From Gyrodactylus bullatarudis (taxonomy: Eukaryota; Platyhelminthes; Monogenea; Gyrodactylidea; Gyrodactylidae): DNA of 64,000 nt. The stretch lies in NCBI GenBank assembly GCA_012064415.1, contig SSNU01000050.1, positions 146,993 through 210,992 of the forward strand, read 5' to 3'. Shown here piece after piece: positions 11,401 through 26,400 of the stretch; positions within the stretch are counted from its first letter, which is position 1; each line of letters starts with the position of its first letter. A program made the position numbers and the translations under genes. The notes beneath the pieces are model-generated. The model worked only from the letters and a program-made list of their open reading frames with translations. It made no database searches and had not been told where the DNA came from.

Positions 11401-14400
11401 AATCATTCAAATTTCATCTCTCACTCTTAAACCAGCAAACATTTTCAGTTCAAAGTTCATAAAATGGGAATTCCATTCTTCATAACGGGAAAGTGGGCCT
11501 CATGATCAGGATTTCAAAAAGTTTTATCGAATTCGATATCTTTATGAAAAAAATGATGGTTTTGTAAAATTCATAAATTCCCATCTTCATATTTACTAGC
11601 TTTAGATGCAATTTATTTCAAAAATCATCTTTTACTCTAGGTGGTCCAAAATTGACCCTCTTTTGGACTCAGAAAACTCTTTCATGTTAAGAGATGACTT
11701 CAAACTGATCTCATCTACGAATTCCACAGGTATGACTTCCTTGGTCACTTGGGATGTGTCTTAGTTATAAAATAGAAATCTAAGAACTGAAGACCCAAGG
11801 TTCACTCTCCATTTCTATAATTGATCAAAATCATTCGTCAAACTCGTGCTATACTAATTTAAGGAGATTTTTTTTATAGGATAAACAAAATATTGAATAC
11901 GAGTCATGAAAACAAATTCTGTGGGACTTTAAGGGTTAACCCTTAAATATTGGCCTAATAGAGAATGGTATAATTTCGAATGATTAAAATTTTTTGAAAG
12001 TTTGTATCACATGTATCGAGGGAAATAATTCAAGTTAAAAAAAGACTTTTCTGATATGTATCAGTATTTCAACAAAGGGTACACCAGAGCTGTATACACT
12101 ACTACAAAATGAAATCAATTGAATTCAAATACAATAATTGGATCAACATTTACAGAATGGTTTTGTTTTTGTAAACACTTGACCTTATGTGACTTGTTGA
12201 GAGAAAATTTCCTATCCTTTGGTATTATATTTTTATTCCTTACAGTTAAAATGCTCCTAATATGAGCGATACGTTATGGTGTATTTTGAGTAATCTTGTT
12301 ATTGATTGTACTTTTTTTTATATTTAGTCAGATTATAATTTCTAGATGGAACTGACCTATTTCCATTTGAATGAATTGTAGTAAAGTTTCTTTGAAACTG
12401 GAATAAACGAGTAAAAGAATTCAAACTTTTGAGTTTGAAAATGATATCTGCTCATTAACAACATTGTCAGGCAATAAGTTCAATGTCATCACCGTCTTAC
12501 TGTACGTCACAAAGTCTTGGAAATTTAGTTATAATTTCAGAGAAGCTTCAATAAATTTAGGTGACTCTAAACTCAGAACTTTTCAATGTAAAAAAGATCC
12601 CGGAAGAAACTGAAGGTCCCAAGAGTTTTCAAAAAAAAATTTGATTGAACTGAGATTTTTTTTAATGAAAAAATGTCTTGAAGAGAACTCAATTAACCCT
12701 GGAGACTATTACATTTTTTAACCTTTTACAATCCTTACGCCCTATGATTCATCCCTATTTGAACTATTTGAACCAATAAGAGGAATTTGCATATTCTCAA
12801 AAATTTAATATGAAAATATCAACCCAGTGTAATAGTCGGATGAGATCCGGTGAAATATTGGCTTAATCACAAAATATTCACTCGACTTTTAATACCTCAT
12901 GAAGATCCCTTCGTCATCAGAAAATATTTGCGAAGAAGCTCTACATTATTTTTCACAAAAAAATTTCTACTTTTCCAAACAAATAAATTTTTAGTTTGAA
13001 AACTAAAAAGAAAATAGGAAGCTGTCTGTCTTCTCGATGAATATTTAAACTCAACTTGAATCTATATAATTTAAAAGGCTTTGAGCCTTGCTAAAAAAAC
13101 TCTTAACTGGACATGACAAAAGGTGGAAAGATTATTTTTCTAACTAACTCGAATTTAAAATAAATATCGATTGAAAAATAATAATAACTACTAGTAATAC
13201 TGAATTATCAACACTGTAAACTTCGAAAAGCGAATTACAAATTTTTTCCCTTTGCACAATTTGTCCAACATGTTGTTGCTGGCAAAATAGACAAACAAGA
13301 TCTACTGAGAGAGAAGGTAAATTAGTATTACACTCTGTATATATATTAGGTATTAGGGAAGATAAAAACTACCGAAAGTTTTGTAATTAAATTGCAGGTG
13401 TCTAATTTTTGGAATAATTTTGGTAATAAAAAAAACAATTCGAATTACCTCTAGTTGATATTTTGCCTCGTCCATTTTCTCTTCCCATGTTTTCGAATAT
13501 TCCTTAATCAGGGTTTCAGATTGATTCAATTGGTCCTTAATTAGTGGCGAGGTGGATTTGGCTGAGAATAGTTCTTCACGGAGTCTGCTCACTTCATCGC
13601 GTAGCTCCCTGAACATAATTTTATTAAACTTTATCTTAATTATTAAGCCTTTGACATCCATGAGCATGGGTTTAGTTCTGTCCTAATTTATGAACTGAGA
13701 AAGACTAAAATTAATTTATTTTTGGATTTTCGTGTTATTGTCTGTTATTATCGCTAATTCGATGCAGAGAAGTCACACACCTTGCCTTAGAGATAAGACT
13801 CAGCTAATGAAGTCAAATTCCAGACATGTGAGGCAGGCATAGGAGGGTTTCTTTTTTTTCCCAAAAACCCAAGACCAAAATTTGATATTTTAAAACTGAT
13901 TCAGAGCAATTCAACGTGATCAAGAACAGACGTTTATTGTGTGATCTTGGATCATTAAAATTTCCAAATTTCTACCCAGATCAATAAATCAAATTTTTCA
14001 TATCTTCTCTTTTGAGATATATCTCATTCATGATACTCTTTACCCGAGTCTCAATTTATTATTACGCATTCTCAATATTCATTAATTTACTTGATCAGCT
14101 TGGTATTTGGATCTTCATTAACAACAGCATGGTTAACAATGTTCTTGGCATGATTCGCATATCGAAGGGTCGACAATGTCTCATCATAATTATCGAGGAC
14201 CGGACTCAAAGTGGCTATCATGACAGTTTTTGAGTTGCCTCCAAGACTATCCTGTATTCGAATAATTCAAAAAGAGGAATTAAAACTAGCCTCATAATAA
14301 TAATAATATTTAAATGTCTGAATAAATTGCCTCGGAGACTGTAGCAAAATAATTAAATTGAAGAGATAAAAATACAATGGTAATTTTCAATTTCTTCAGG

Positions 14401-17400
14401 GAATTCGTAATGTTTACTTGTACGTGTGAGAGTAGTGGTTATATATATTCCAATTCCTTCTTTTCATCTCTGCCTCGCCTCTCACTAACGAGGGAAGAGG
14501 AAGCTAGAAGGGGTGTCCAACAGTCCAATTCTTCTTTCATCTTTAAGTAGAGATGAATGAACAAGCCAAGTTATATAGAATAAATTAGAAGAAAACAATT
14601 CAAAGAGAGATATGAATCTAATTTCCAAGGATAAATTAACTATTCGTATAAAAGCTCAAGGTTATTCTAGGGGAAAATTGAATTTTTTAGTCATTAGGTT
14701 TATTTATGTTTTGAGTAATAGGACTAAAAACATACTTTTAGTAGCCAGGTCAAAGTTGAATCTCGATATGGTATAAAAAGTTTGCCAGTTGTTGAAACCT
14801 TTGACGATGAAACGGTTGACAAGGAAGCAATGACTCTCATCAACGTTGTTAGTGACTTGTTTATATTACATCCCTCACGAAGACGACGGCCCTCGGAGCC
14901 TGTCTTCCTGGCCCTCTCAGAGCCGGCCAAGTCGACTAGACTTATTCGGCTGACTTTTTCGTGTTTTGTCTAAAAGATATGAATTATCTATCTACAATTA
15001 TTTCGTTCTAGGTGCTTAGATAAAGAATTTTCCCATATCGCTGAATGTTATAGCATACAAATGAATCCCACCGTGACTAGAACTAGAGAAACTCATAGTA
15101 GATCATCATCATCATAGAAATAATCCAAGTATACATCTTTTGGATCCATTTTAAAGTTAAAACAAGACGAACCTGGGGGATATATTAGAAAAGCACCTAG
15201 GACGAAATAATTGTAGATAATCTTTGTAATTAGAGGTGCTGCAATATATTACATCGTGTATTATTTCTGATCTTAGTTACTGAAGCTAGTAAATATCAAG
15301 ATAAGAATTTAAAAATTTTGTAAAATTCTGAATTATTTGCCCACAATCACATTGTGAAGAAGGAGAACCAGCTAAAAAGCTCAAGAAATCAAAATTCGAT
15401 TTTCACTAGATTCAAAAAAATCGAATCGATCAAATTCCATTTCTTGATGAAAAAATTGAGAATTTTGTAATAATCTCAAATCATCAAATTTACTAGGTGT
15501 AAGTTATATTTGTATTTATCTAATACATACCTTATTTTCTTCATTTTCAACGGTACTCGAAAGAATTATTGTGAAAACAGCATGAGATCGACTACTCTCC
15601 AAGTTCATGTTTGTAGCTCCGACTGTTCTTGACTTATTACCGACCTCCATAAGATTCTTAACATCCTATAAAATAAATGTTAATCGTTATTATATCATAA
15701 GATAAGATAATATCTTTTCGATTTGAGCTCATGTTCAATATATCTCACCTTGACAGAGCAGACCAGTAGCTTCGATAGTCCTTCGACATATGGACCGAGT
15801 ATTTTGTGCTCTCTAATTCCCAGGGCTTTTCGGTTTCTATAAATTTAATAAATATTATAGTAATAAATGCAATCTCAAAAAGTTTTTATGAGTCTACTAT
15901 GAGTCGAGCAATTAAGGATTAATCGATTCATTTATTTTAGGAATGACTCAATTCTGTTAGAATAGGATAGATAATAAAGTTTCAAAAGAGATCTTTTAAA
16001 AGTTAGGCAAAAAATTTAAGAGAAAACTTTCATGACCAACTTGGATTTTCTAAATGGATGGACATATTTTAGGAATTGAATAAATGTACTTTTTTGGTAT
16101 TCTTTGGATAAGTAATACAGATTAAATGAGTACAATGTTATGGTCTCAAAGGTTTCCTTAGACTTGTTCGCGACCTCAATTAAAGCTGGTTGATATGAAG
16201 AGGAAAATTTGCAATTACTATTTAACTGGTTTAGGTGTTCTTTAACATTGGTTTTGAGCTGAGCTACCGATGTCATTAGTGTATTTGATGAAATAAAAAG
16301 ATGCCAGATTATTTCACAAATAAAGATCTCTATTTCGGGCATACTCATCATTATGATATATGCCATATAAAACAAATAATGAAGAAGACCTCATTGGTCT
16401 AGATTTCCTACCCGTTACCAGGCAAGAACTGTTTGAAGATAAAATTGTCCTGTACACAACCAATTGAAAAATTTTAAATTTCGACCAATAAGGTCTTCTT
16501 TGTCATTTGTAAAAAACTGACGTGAATGCCCGAGATAGAGATCTTTATTTGTGAAATAATCTAAAAAAGCCAATATATTCCTCAATTATCAAATTGAAAT
16601 AAGATGTTAAAATAGGAAAGAAAAAACCTTTTTTAGAGCTTATTTATCACATTTCAGATGAAAAATTTTAAAGACTTCAAGTGAGTATTATCACATTTAT
16701 CTAAGATCAAGGTTCAAGACAAAAAATCCAAATTTCGCCATTAAATTTTCGAAAAGTGAGAAACAATTCTCTAACAATTGTATATAGAAAATACCAACTC
16801 AATAAAAAATAATCGACCCTCTACTATAAAGTAGTCGTATTAAAATTCTAATTCTAAATCCCAGCCTCTACTTTATATCATAAATTTTTCATTGTTTTTT
16901 TCAGTCATATGATTGAAACGACCTCATATTTAGGCTTGATATGCATTAATCTACCAATGTAATCCGAAATAACGAAAATTAACTTTTTCTTGAAAGTTAC
17001 AAGGCTAAATTCTAGTTTTTTATTTATTAAATCTCCGAAATGGACAAAAATTTTGAGTTGAAAAATGACAGTTGGACTCATATCTATACTGACCGATAAT
17101 TGATGAATTCCACTTCTCGGTCATAGTCTTGATTTAATTACTCTGAGATCTCAAGAGACACAGCCAGAAGTTAACTTACTAAAAGCCCTTTTTAAGTTAC
17201 AGTGGTTTTTTTATGTTTTTGATTTCGTACCCAAAATTTTATTATTATCTAATCCAAGAAAATGTTTGAAGAGTATCACAAAAACAAAAATTACTAGTCA
17301 GTAGGGCTGGTACCAAAAAACAAGAATTAGCTTGAGGTCTCAACTTATACTATATTTAAAAATATTCACTTTGGTGTACAAAATTATAAGTCTAAGAAGA

Positions 17401-20400
17401 AGAAAAACCTGGGATTAATACTGTAAAATTTCTTGAACAAAAATATTTATAGGCTAAGTAGTAAAACTAATATGGACTGTTGGACTAAGTGGTTGAGTGC
17501 TCGCCCAAAATGCATTAAATCGATCGTTCGAATTTCGAAACAGGCATAATATTTATAAGCTCTTTTTCTTGTTGATAATATAATAAATTATCTAAAGCTT
17601 TCGATTTAAAGTTTTCAAAAAAATTGTTCGATAAAATTATTTGAGACATCAGTTATAAATCTTTAAATTAACTTGGATAACATTTTTTGGAAAAAGATTA
17701 TTCTTCTTTTAAGTAGTGACATTAAAATTTGTGATTTTACCAACAATTTCAGGCTACTTGAAGACATTATTCACAGGTTTTTTCTTTTGCTTAACCCTAT
17801 CGAGACGATAAGAAAACCAACCTAGAAAAAGACTCAAAATTGATATAGGACCATTCTAAATGAGATTCTAATGGAAATTCTATTCTATAAGAATTCATAT
17901 GACCCCATCTAAGAAAGTCGATTTTCTATCAAATTTCCCATCTACTAATAAGTAGATGTAAACCAAATTTTACTAATCCAAATTTAGATATCTCTTTTTG
18001 GTATTTTTCGGATTTGTTTAGCATGAATTATAGAATAGATTATGTGATATTGTTGAGACCTGCGTAATAACTGAGAATTTCCTACTTTAAATGATCGCCC
18101 TATCGCGAACCTCACGAAAGGGTTAAGCTGACAAAATTGACATTTTCGGATTCAGCAAGCTTCGCAGTATTCTAGTTTTTTGATTTTGATGATCTACCCC
18201 TACTGGTCAGCTCTAATAAATTTCAACACGAGACTGTAATTACAAATTGGAATCGGTAAGATTTCAAAGATCCACTTCAAGTATTTTTCAAGATACAATT
18301 GAAGAAAGAAAATCTTTGAAAATCAATAGTTTATCTATTTGTGATTATTATTCCAACTTTGCTAGCTAAAGAATAAAGACTAAACTTGAAGAAAAGAACA
18401 AGTTAGAGATAAATACATGAACAAAAAAGGCCTTATCAGAAGATTCTCTCCTAGAACACAAGAACAAGTACATCTATTAACTCTAATTGAATAAAATGTA
18501 TTCTGAAGGTTTTTACGTTAACTTGTGTCTCGGCTCAATGACTCAGAAAAAACGATATAGACAATTCTAAAGGTGATTCAGTAATTGAACCAAAGATACT
18601 GGTATTATTTTTGAGCTCTTGAAAACATTATTCATAATAATTTTTTATCAATAAACCTAAAAATTATCTTCTTTGTCTAAGACTTTTGAGAATAGGTCTT
18701 CAAAAAAAGGTTTAAAAACCATCATTCAACACGGATCAAGCATGGAAGATGATAGATGGAATATTATTTCCTCTATATTCTAGAAATAGAGTTGATTTAA
18801 CAATTTTTTGAAAACAACACAGGGAACATAGAGTTGGGATTTTTACAAAAATCTTGATTTTTTGTCAAGAATTCGAATATGCTAAAGAAGATGAATTATA
18901 TGGTCATTTTTCAGATTACGATTTGACGCCGAATTTCCATTTTTTCAGATGAAAATTTTAAGAATCAAGTAGTGAAAATTATGAAATCGAAATTCAACTG
19001 CCAAACAAGGAAGGGTTGAGGTAATCGATCAGATTTAGCATGTAATTGATTATCTTGTCTAATTCTGATCATGAAAAACCTCTTTTTACCACCTTAATGT
19101 TCAAAAGATCGGAATTTGAAAACATAATTCGTAAAAATAATTTTTTCTGAATTTATGTTTTCAAAAAATTGAGATTTTTGTAAAAATCATAAACTCCTAT
19201 GCTGATATTCCTTAGAAATACAATTGACTGCTTAGAACTTTTACAGTATTCGCAAATGTCTATCTTTCTGTATTCAGTGAGCATAGAGTGAGAATTTAAA
19301 AACATCTTTAAGACTTCAGGATTCAGGTGTATTGTAAAAGTTATTGTTAATGACATTGTTAAAAGACAGACAAGATGAGTTGAATTTAGCATAAATAGAG
19401 AGAAAATTCATAGAGCTACAGTCCTGGTCGAAAATGAGCTGTCGGTTATTTATAGTTGTAGTCTTTTGTTGGAGTATCATGTCTGGTGAGGATGAAAGAA
19501 ATCCAAGAAATGAAAGGCACCAGGAAGAACTTAGGAGAGTCTCCTATGAGAATCGTGCAGCAAACTTGAACGAAAACCAAGATCAAAGACGCCTTAATCG
19601 AACGAGAAAAATCAGATCCAAAAACACCGAGAGTCCCCACCAGATTGCAATGGAAAAAGCTCCCTTAGTCAATAAGTATCAAGTGGAAGACAAGTCTAGT
19701 ACAATGGCCAATGTAATAAATAAGCAAGAAGATTATTTTGGAAGTTACATGAGCTCCTCAACAATGAAACATTTCGAAATGCATCTTGGATTTGCATTGA
19801 CCGCCCTTTTCAATTACATCCTAAAGGTATCTCTCAATTTCTAGACATTTTCTTGTAATTGGATTTATTATACAGTCACCTAGTTATATTATTAAAAAAT
19901 AAATTTTATCAGTACTTTATACATTATAAATTATATTTGTTAATGTATTTGTTACGACGAATGTGTAAAAAATGTTTACTAAACATTGATCTGTAGATAT
20001 TTTGCAGTGAATCTATAGACTCCCTAGTAAACCAGGAAATCTGAAAACTTTAGGAATTCTGCAGAATTCCTGCACAATACTCAGTCTACAGACTCTCAGG
20101 GATTTTGAAAACTAATTAAAATTATTCATTAAAAAAATAAAATTTTAGATACAGCATGTGTTGTTCGGAGAGAAAAAATAGCAACGATAGCATCATAGCG
20201 GTTCTGTATGAGTAAACCGCCTGTAAAAAGGCCCCGTTAACTCTTGTACCAATAATTCGTGATTGATTCAGTGGAGATGAAACTTTTATTTACATGTTCT
20301 CTCTTCCTTATGAGTATAGAATTGAATAAGAGTAAATTCGTATTGTCAGAATTCCTTATGAGTTTTGGATTTCCTACTAACTCACGCTGATATGAATGAG

Positions 20401-23400
20401 GAACCGTAATTAATCTTGTTTATTCCATCAATAATGAACCTAATGTATGTATATTACAAATAGATTTATATCCCACCAACTACTGAAATGTTATGCATTT
20501 AGAAATGAAATCATTTTCACCAGGTTTTCCTTTCCTTACGGTAAAGTGTAATTGTGGTGTGTAACAGGTCTTTGGAAAAGTAAACTTCTTACTCTATTAT
20601 GTGAGTGTATAGTTTTAGGTTACATATTACTATAGTTGTATGCTTCACATTAAATAAAATACACTTTGAACAGTAGTAGTATCATCAAGAAGGAATAAAT
20701 TTGCAATCCAACAGTGTATGAACTATCCTTCTCATGTGTATTTAATAAGGTCAGTATGGATTGATTGTTAATTGATTCTTGTGGATTAACAACTGCAAAT
20801 TTTATATATTTTTAGAGGAAATTATTCTATGAAATGAGCATGGTACCTTTCATGAGAATGATCCAAGAGATTATTATTGAAATAACTATCGAATGAGGAT
20901 TAAAAATAATGACGAATTAGCTACTAATATTTTAGCTAAATAGGCTAAATATTAAGTTGTTTTTATTTGGTTGATAATTTAAAAGGACCATAAAAATTAT
21001 TGGTAGTAGAAAAAAATCCTTAATTTCCCAACTTTAGATTCTTATAATGCTTGCGAGTATAATGAAAAATTTAAGGGTTAATTCCAAAAATCACCCCAAG
21101 GGAAATTTTTTTCCAATATTTACCCCAAAAATTTTTTTTTAATGATAAGAAATAATTTAATTTGATAATTTCTCAACCCTTTTTTTCAGCGCTTGATATT
21201 TTACGGCTTTTGCATGGTCTTCCATATTTTTAAACTTCAAGTTCCGACTTCATCAGATTTTCGACGTCACGGAGCATGATAATCTCCGAGTAAGCTTCTT
21301 TCAAGGAGATTATTTTGTATTCATACTTTAAATAAACTTTTTAAAAACAACTTCTAACTTTTTAGTCACGGCATACAGATGTTAATAGGGATATTCATTA
21401 ATTTTTTGCAAGCTACAAGGAAATTGGAGTTTGGTGAAGTTAACAACTCTTCTGTATCTCGATCTTGAGAAACAAGAAATAAATCTTCTTTAAGGATAGC
21501 AAAAATTTGTAAGAACTTAGATTCGCGTAAGGTTTTTTCCATCAAAGGTTCTATATAAGGAGAAAGTTCACTTTCAATCTTTCTTAAACTTATGTAGGTT
21601 GCATAAAGAATTTGAATCTTTCAAGTTACACCATTCAATAAGAGAGGAATTTTGAGATGAGAATAATTGATTCGAGGTAAGGAGTTGAAATATTCATTAG
21701 GTTGAATATTGGAAAAAAATTTCCTTTGGGGTGATTTTTGGAATTGACCCAAAATTCAAATGCATTACCCAGTAATATCAAAGAGATCATAAACTTTTTC
21801 GTTGTAAATTTCCATATAGGAAACCTCTACTTTGAATTGGGTCTTTCTTGAATTTTCCAGTTGGCCGAGTTCATTCACACGCTCAAAGAGGGCTTCACAT
21901 AACCTGGGAATAACACCGGGACTTGCTTGGTTTCCCATCATTGTATACGTTTTACCAGAACCTGTAGAATAAAATTTTTAAAAATGTGTATTTCTCAAAA
22001 AGATTATCTCTTCAAGAACTGCATCTATTTTTCATACAGTTGTCTAGTTATACACTGCTAGCCAGAAGATTATTAAAAGATGTAAAGGAAAAATAAAACT
22101 TTTTAAGGGGAAGTCTTCTTTGAAATAGATTTGGTAAGAATGATTTATTTCGAAAAGCAGAGGTTCAGTCTGAAAGATGACAATACATCCTTTATTATTA
22201 TTATGTGGATAAGAAAAGGCGATCACATGTTAAATGGATTACATTTTGAAGATTTTCAAAATTTAACTTTTATCAAGATAAACTTGAGATATCAAAATAA
22301 CACAGTGAATAATAATACCTTTTTTCTAAGAATATTCTAAGAACAACCCAGTAGAAGCTATATACAATTAATAGCTTGGCAGGGTATAATTGAGAATAAT
22401 ATGTATACGTCTAATTATTCCAACTTACCAGTTTGGCCATATGCAAACATACAAGCATTGTACCCGTTCAGAGCATTTGTCAGGATGTATTCACCAAGAT
22501 TGCAAAAGACATCCTCCTGGCCTGTAGGATCAACAATTTAGAATCAAGTTTAGGCTAATATGCTTTTTAATATGCGAAAAATCAGTGAAAATGGTGAATA
22601 TTGCTTTATTTAAAATAATTGAAATCGAAGATTAACAAATAAATAATTTTGATACCGTATGTAGGAATAAAAAAAATTGTTAACCTTGATTCAAACTTTT
22701 TCCAAAAAATAAAACTTTATATATCTCTAAAAAGGTATTAGCAACTACCACAAGTTTCATGAGACAGGTTAGACAAAAATTACATTTCAATTTCCTAGAC
22801 ATGTTTTTTAGGTATTATTATTAACAATTACACTTTTTAAGGCTAACAAATTGTTATGCTGGACAGGTTTTATAACAAAAAATAAAAAAAACTAGAATAC
22901 CCATGAGTTGAAACTAATTCAATTTATGAAAATTTCAATTCTCATACATGATAGAATCAATAAAAAGGAATACTATCTTGGTAATCGGACAAGAGATAAA
23001 TTTATGCCAGACTCAAAAACCAGTCTAGCTCTTATGACTATGTCTAAGTGAAGTATCATAGAGTAGTTCTTGGAATAAATTAAAATTTATAAGACATTCT
23101 CAGTGGTTCTAGAGAGGAAGGAATGAACGTGAAAAATTAAAGAGAGGTTTCTTTATTTACATATTTAAATAACAAGTCCTAACTCACTCAACGCCGAAAG
23201 GTGTCAAGTGTACTTATAAGCTATAAGTTATAACTCTATTATTGCAAGTAAAAATTAATTTTTAAAAGTGAAAAAAACCTTTTGCTCTTTCGAATCTAAA
23301 TGTTCCTATGCTTTGGTTACGGAGAGAATACAAACTCATTTGAATAAATTTCATCTTGTGAGATACAAATCAATATTGGATTTCTTCCCTTCAAGAGGAT

Positions 23401-26400
23401 GTACAGGATTTATTTAGTTAAGGTGAGAGATCTCCATCTTTGAACACTCATGAAAATACAAAAAATTAAATCAAATTAATTGATGTAATTGAAAATTCGG
23501 CTGTTTTTTTAATTACCAAAATGCTCCAAAATTCTACTTTTTCAATGTTTGAGCTCATATTTTTTTGATTTATTTCGAAGATTAATCCAATTATTTTGGT
23601 TCAACATTAGACGAATAATTCGAATAGGATAAAAGGGGACTCCCCATCTTCAAGAAAAAGTTTGACACCTAATTTCTAGATAAATTTCTTTCATGATAAT
23701 CGAAATTTTCCAGAATAATTACGAATTCAAAGTCTTTGTCTAATTTTGATGCACTTTAAATCTTGAATATCGATAAAAAATTCGAGCATTTTCAATATTC
23801 TTAGAAATCTCGTTATTGCAACAACTCATGCGCTCATCTTCATATCAAAGATTCGAATTCCATCCATTCAAAGTCCTGCACTATTTCACTATTATAATTA
23901 AAGTATTTTTAAAATTACTTTCCGAAAATTAGTCCTTTCTATAATGTCACTTTATAGTGCATAAAAAGGTTAAAGAAGAATTTGATATTAAAAAGTGGAA
24001 ACACATATTCTTTTACTTGTATAAACTTGATAGAGGGGAATACATTTTGCCCAGCTAACAACCAAGTGAAAGGGGGAAATACATTTTTTAAATGAATAGG
24101 GGAAAGATAAAAGGTACTCTATTTCTCTTTTTGGTGTCCAATAAAACAGGTTAATGTTAATTTATTTTCAATAAGAGCTCTCAGTCAGCTTCGTTGAATG
24201 CATTAAATGTAAGATGCAGGAAATTCATTTCATTTACCCTGATTTGGGGATGAGTATTTACCTTTTTTACAAACAAAAAACTCAACATTTTTCACATGTA
24301 TAAATTGTATTTGGCCAAATTTCTGCTACATTTCAATCTTTTTCAACATCGAAGTTTTGAAGCAATTAAATGGTAATTAATAGTATTTTGGATCAAGACT
24401 AAGATCTAAGACGAAGAATTTGAATTTGGTCAAAGAAATTCACAGAAATTTGTCATCATCGTGGAAAATCGAACGATTTGAATTTTTCAATTATCACGAA
24501 AGGGAATGACCCCAAATTTAGATGTCTAACCTTTTCTTGACGCATTCAGAATTTTTGAATTTAACCCTTTCGGTGCCGAGACTATTTCACAATTTTTATA
24601 AAAACCAAAATTCAGCTATGAAGATACCAAGTTATTTGACCAAAAATATTACTAATTGAAGTTCACATTGTGGGCTTCAATTTAAACTTTAATTGATCCA
24701 GAAACCTATCAAACTGGTAGAATTAAGAAGGTTCAAAAAATTGGAAAATGGACATATATGTCTATCGGCACTGAAAGGGTTAAATTGAAAGTGACATTTT
24801 TCCAGAATTTCCATGACCATGTTGAAACATTTTCTCTCAAAAAACATATAAAACTGACAAAATTTTTAGAAGGAAGCAATGAGCATGGTGACAATCAACT
24901 AGCTCCCTGCCCCCTTCACTTGATGATCAAAGCTGGTAGAACCAAACAGAGGGCCTTGCAGCACAACATTTGTTATAGATATATCTAGCTGGGTTAATAC
25001 CCTGATGAAATAACCGCAAAAATATAAGCTTCATTACTGAATATTCACCAGTCTTCTTAATGCTCATTGATCAGTTCTTTAGAATCAAAACTTTTTGAGC
25101 TGAAAAGATTTTGAATACCAAAAAATAGCCTTTTTTCAAATTGTCACTTTATTTAAATAAAATAAATCCCAGTATGTTTAAGCTTCATTGGGTCCAAGGA
25201 ACAAATTTGAGCATAAATCTCAATCAAGCAACTTCTAGAGGACAACATCAAAAACCGTTTCTTTTAATGACGATTATTTTATGGTGCTCAGAATCGAAAT
25301 AGAGTGAGATACATAAAGTTGACGACTTTGAATAACCTCATGTGTTATCTCTTGGAAATGTAAAGAATCAAAGAAATACATTGAATAACTCACTTGCATA
25401 GGATTTGGAGTTTTTGTCAGTCGACTCGAAGCAATAGTCAAAGGCAAACGTCTAAAAAATTCAAAGAATGCATCAAATTATTCATCTTCAATAAAATGTT
25501 GATGTAACACAAATGAATCTGTGTGTGTACTTTGAAGGTCAAGTTTTTATAATTTCAATAATTTAGTAATCACATTCTGTGACTTAATCGTGACGCTGAC
25601 CTACAAAGAGAATTCCTTCTGCACAGAATGAATTTGAAAATTTACCAAAACTTATTTTACCAAAATAGTTCTACCAAAAGAAAAACAAAATAGCCAGATC
25701 ACATGTCAATAGTTTATTTTAGAAACCTTCATCCTACACCAGCATTTTCAGCTCTTAGAAAATAACCTGTGTGTCCAAGTCACAAAAGGAAGTTTTCTAG
25801 AAAAAAACTCCTTAGAAAGCTTCTCGTTCTTATTATTATTAAATTCTGTAGATGGAAAATTCTTTATTTTCAGTTATCACGCGAGAGAAAATATTGAAGA
25901 AATAAAAATAAATTAGTTTATAAACATTGAACTTTTTCAATGATCCATTTTAAAAGATCATTTAAAATATCATTTATATTACATTCTTCTATACTTCTAT
26001 TAATTTATCAGGAATATATTTTTATCTCCTAAAATTCTTCAAAATGTCGTAAAATATACCAAAATCAAGTAGGGAAAGAACAAGAGTTAATGAGATGGTA
26101 TACTGAGCACTTCTTTAACCCCTTTGATCCCAGAGGTCTTATATGACCTCTAAATCAACAGTTTTAGGCAATCGCTGCACTTTAACGGGTTCGAAGGGGT
26201 TAAGATCTTTGGAAATATGAAAATCTGTATTCGTTTTTCACGATTTGTAATCATCAAATAGTTCATTTGATTTGATGAGAAAGTTGATAGGTCGACTGAT
26301 TCAAACAGAGACAAATCAGGACCTATTAGGGTTTAATTTTAGGGTTTTATTTGTAAGAAAAGAACAAACAACTGTTTCCTTTATCAGTATTTTTGAATAT

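Larger units (their letters stand above)
9280..13448. other. Kinesin intron 11
   Basis: A 4.2-kb intron. It contains a foldback repeat copy (11108-11600) and a truncated Penelope tail (12760-12910). Open frames at 10132-10419, 10601-10783 and 11199-11462 are AT-rich and unrecognised; the last lies inside the foldback repeat. Nothing else is recognised. Confidence 0.6.
15837..21768. other. Kinesin intron 6
   Basis: A 5.9-kb intron. Contents: inverted-repeat element 16306-16562, a tRNA-like relic at 17475, TTAA-flanked element 17791-18126, foldback copy 18836-19215, a small plus-strand gene at 19434, and a long-TIR element 21075-21750. The 119-codon minus-strand frame at 16016-16375 overlaps the inverted repeat and is unrecognised. 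Confidence 0.6.
22522..25393. other. Kinesin intron 4
   Basis: A 2.9-kb AT-rich intron. It contains the TTAA MITE 24561-24783 and a Penelope tail (24965-25075). Nothing else is recognised. Confidence 0.6.

Noticed and set aside
14782..14973. Plus-strand frame over kinesin exon 9
   Set aside because: Antisense of the switch II exon, whose minus-strand reading is unmistakable.
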